Of a DNA stretch of 58,694 nt, positions 57,311 to 58,694 are shown piece by piece. This DNA comes from Arthrobacter mangrovi (GTDB lineage: Bacteria; Actinomycetota; Actinomycetes; Actinomycetales; Micrococcaceae). The first letter of the stretch is position 1, and every line of letters starts with the position of its first letter. The DNA lies in contig NZ_BRVS01000014.1 in assembly GCF_026011795.1 (NCBI RefSeq), positions 1 to 58,694 of the forward strand, given 5' to 3'. The position numbers and the translations under genes are program-made. Under the pieces are notes generated by a model that made no database searches, was not told the DNA's origin, and saw only the letters and a program-made list of their open reading frames with translations.

Positions 57311-58692
57311 GGGAGTGTCCGATAAACGGTGTGTGGGGTCCGGCGGTTTTCATCAGTGAGCGGTTCTCTCGAACCGACCTGCGAACGTGATCGCGAACGC
57401 GTTGAGGGCCGGCTTCCACCTCATCACCCAGCGTGCCCGGCCTCCGCCGGTAGGGTCAAGAGATCTGGTGACCAGGTACAGGCATTTCAGCGCCGCGGCC
57501 TCGTTCGGGAAGTGCCCCCGTGCCCTCACCGCCCGCCGGTAGCGGGCATTGATCGACTCGATCGCGTTCGTCGTGCAGATCACCCGTCGGATTTCCACGT
57601 CGTACTCCAGGAACGGCACAAACTCCGCCCATGAGGATTCCCAGAGCCGCACGATGGCCGGATAACGCTGGCCCCACTCCGCTTTGAATTCGTCGAACCG
57701 GTCCTTCGCCGCCTGCTCGGACGGGGCCGTGTAAACCGGTCTAAGGGACTTGACGATCCCGTCGCGGTGCTGCCGGCCGGCATAGCCGAAGCTGTTGCGG
57801 ATCAGGTGCACGATGCACTGCTGCACCACCGTGCGCTCCCACGTGGTCGTGACCGCCTCGGGCAGGCCCTTGAGCCCGTCGCACACGGCGATGAATACAT
57901 CCTCCACGCCGCGGTTCTTCAGCTCGGAGAAGACCTGCAGCCAGAACCGGGCGCCCTCGCCGCCGTCGCCGGCCCAGATGCCGAGGATTTCCCGCTCCCC
58001 GTTCACGGTGACCCCCATGACAACGTAGAACGGGGTGTTGCGCACCTGACCGTCGCGAACCTTGACGACAATCGCGTCCACGAACAGCACCGGGTAGATC
58101 GGATCCAAAGGCCGAGCCGACCACTCCGCGAGTTCGCCAACGACCTTCTCCGTGATCCGGCTGATGGTGTCCTTCGAGACCCTGGCCCCGTAGACCTCCT
58201 CGAAGTGCGCCACGATCTCCCCGGTCGTCAAACCCCGGGCGGTCAGCGAGAGCACGATCTGGTCGATCCCGTCCAGGCGCCGTTTCCGTTTGGGCACGAT
58301 CACCGGCTCGAACGACCCGTCCCGGTCCCGGGGAACCTCGATCTCCACCGGGCCGATCTCGGTCAGCACGGTCTTGGACCGGGTGCCGTTGCGCATGTTG
58401 GCCGCGATCGGCGTCTCGCCGTGCTCGTGGCCGAGGTGCTCGGTCAGTTCCGCTTCCAGCGCGGTTTCGAGCACGTTCTTCGTGAGCTGGTTCAGCAGCC
58501 CGCCCGGGCCGACCAGGCTCACGCCCTGTTCCTTGGCCTGCGCGAGCAGCCGCTCGGCAAGCTCCTTCTGATCGATGATCTCTCCGGTCACGGGATCGAT
58601 CATCGCCTCTGTCATCGCGGTCGTGAACTCTGACACGGCCATCTCCCTTCGGATCAGGCCGAACCCTTACACACCGTTTTTCTTACAGTCCC
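57311..58692 (-). mobile_element. IS256-family insertion sequence, about 1382 bp
   Basis: The left end GGGAGTGTCCGATAAACGGT (57311 onward) and the right end, read inward from 58692 as GGGACTGTAAGAAAAACGGT, match at 22 of the first 28 bases. They enclose a single mutator-type transposase gene on the minus strand. Only two bases lie beyond the right end, so the 8-9-bp target duplication cannot be checked. Confidence 0.82.
57353..58642 (-). CDS. IS256-family (mutator-type) transposase
   Basis: A 429-residue DDE transposase. The N-terminal part contains VLETALEAELTEHLGHEHGE, the usual mutator-family segment, and KRKRRLDGIDQIVLSLTARGLTTGEI. The catalytic acids are in VLFVDAIVVKVRDG (first Asp), VFIAVCDGLKGLPEA (second Asp) and TNAIESINARYRRAVRARG (Glu). 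CIVHLIRNS between the second Asp and Glu is the C2H-type signature. The frame is intact from ATG 58642 to the stop at 57353, so the enzyme is probably active. The start has AGGGAG upstream. Confidence 0.93.
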   Translation of the reverse strand: MAVSEFTTAMTEAMIDPVTGEIIDQKELAERLLAQAKEQGVSLVGPGGLLNQLTKNVLETALEAELTEHLGHEHGETPIAANMRNGTRSKTVLTEIGPVEIEVPRDRDGSFEPVIVPKRKRRLDGIDQIVLSLTARGLTTGEIVAHFEEVYGARVSKDTISRITEKVVGELAEWSARPLDPIYPVLFVDAIVVKVRDGQVRNTPFYVVMGVTVNGEREILGIWAGDGGEGARFWLQVFSELKNRGVEDVFIAVCDGLKGLPEAVTTTWERTVVQQCIVHLIRNSFGYAGRQHRDGIVKSLRPVYTAPSEQAAKDRFDEFKAEWGQRYPAIVRLWESSWAEFVPFLEYDVEIRRVICTTNAIESINARYRRAVRARGHFPNEAAALKCLYLVTRSLDPTGGGRARWVMRWKPALNAFAITFAGRFERTAH

Positions 58693-58694
58693 CG

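Overview
The window looks like a chromosomal segment of a high-GC actinobacterium, most likely an Arthrobacter-type Micrococcaceae. The reasons are the strong G/C third-position bias, a mycothiol-dependent (MDMPI-type) enzyme, a 13E12/DUF222 HNH-family gene, an lldR/permease/lldD set very close to the one known from Corynebacterium glutamicum, leaderless -10 promoters, and an LAXTG-type (class E) sortase substrate. The assignment is from recognition only; no search was run.

Layout. 1-5.2 kb: a truncated DUF222 gene, polyphosphate kinase 2, a PAP2 phosphatase, the remnant of a cation-efflux (CDF) gene next to a perfect 20-bp palindrome, and an AI-2E/PerM membrane protein. 5.3-10.5 kb: a minus-strand catabolic operon led by a LacI regulator (MFS transporter, SDR, beta-keto acid cleavage enzyme, 3-hydroxyacyl-CoA-dehydrogenase-type enzyme), which reads as uptake, oxidation and acetyl-CoA-dependent cleavage of an unknown beta-hydroxy acid. 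10.7-16.8 kb: a LysR remnant, then a FadR-type regulator divergent from a five-gene operon (solute-binding lipoprotein, permease, ATPase, gamma-glutamyltransferase, DUF1275 membrane protein) with a palindromic operator at the promoter. 16.9-23.5 kb: an OsmC protein, lldR, a secreted GH3-like protein, small genes and the permease-lldD lactate operon with an LldR-type operator. 23.5-36 kb: small stress-type proteins, amino acid permease, MDMPI-like enzyme, a large APC-superfamily transporter, a secreted Ig-like repeat protein, and an ABC exporter pair.

35.5-55.7 kb holds a split exopolysaccharide locus. A low-molecular-weight tyrosine phosphatase, the initiating sugar-phosphate transferase and a Wzz/BY-kinase fusion sit on one side. 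Housekeeping genes (rplY, pth, a candidate small RNA, sufS, sufU) lie in the middle. An LANTG surface protein, a DUF4012 protein and a visibly A+T-richer block (FrhB/FdhB-like Fe-S protein, glycosyltransferases, pyruvyltransferase, Wzx and Wzy) lie on the other side. The composition change suggests that the last block was acquired horizontally.

55.9-58.7 kb is two abutting insertion sequences: an IS3-family copy with clear inverted repeats, a 3-bp target duplication and a frameshifted orfB, and 38 bp later an IS256-family copy reaching almost to the window end. No tRNA, rRNA or CRISPR array was recognised.
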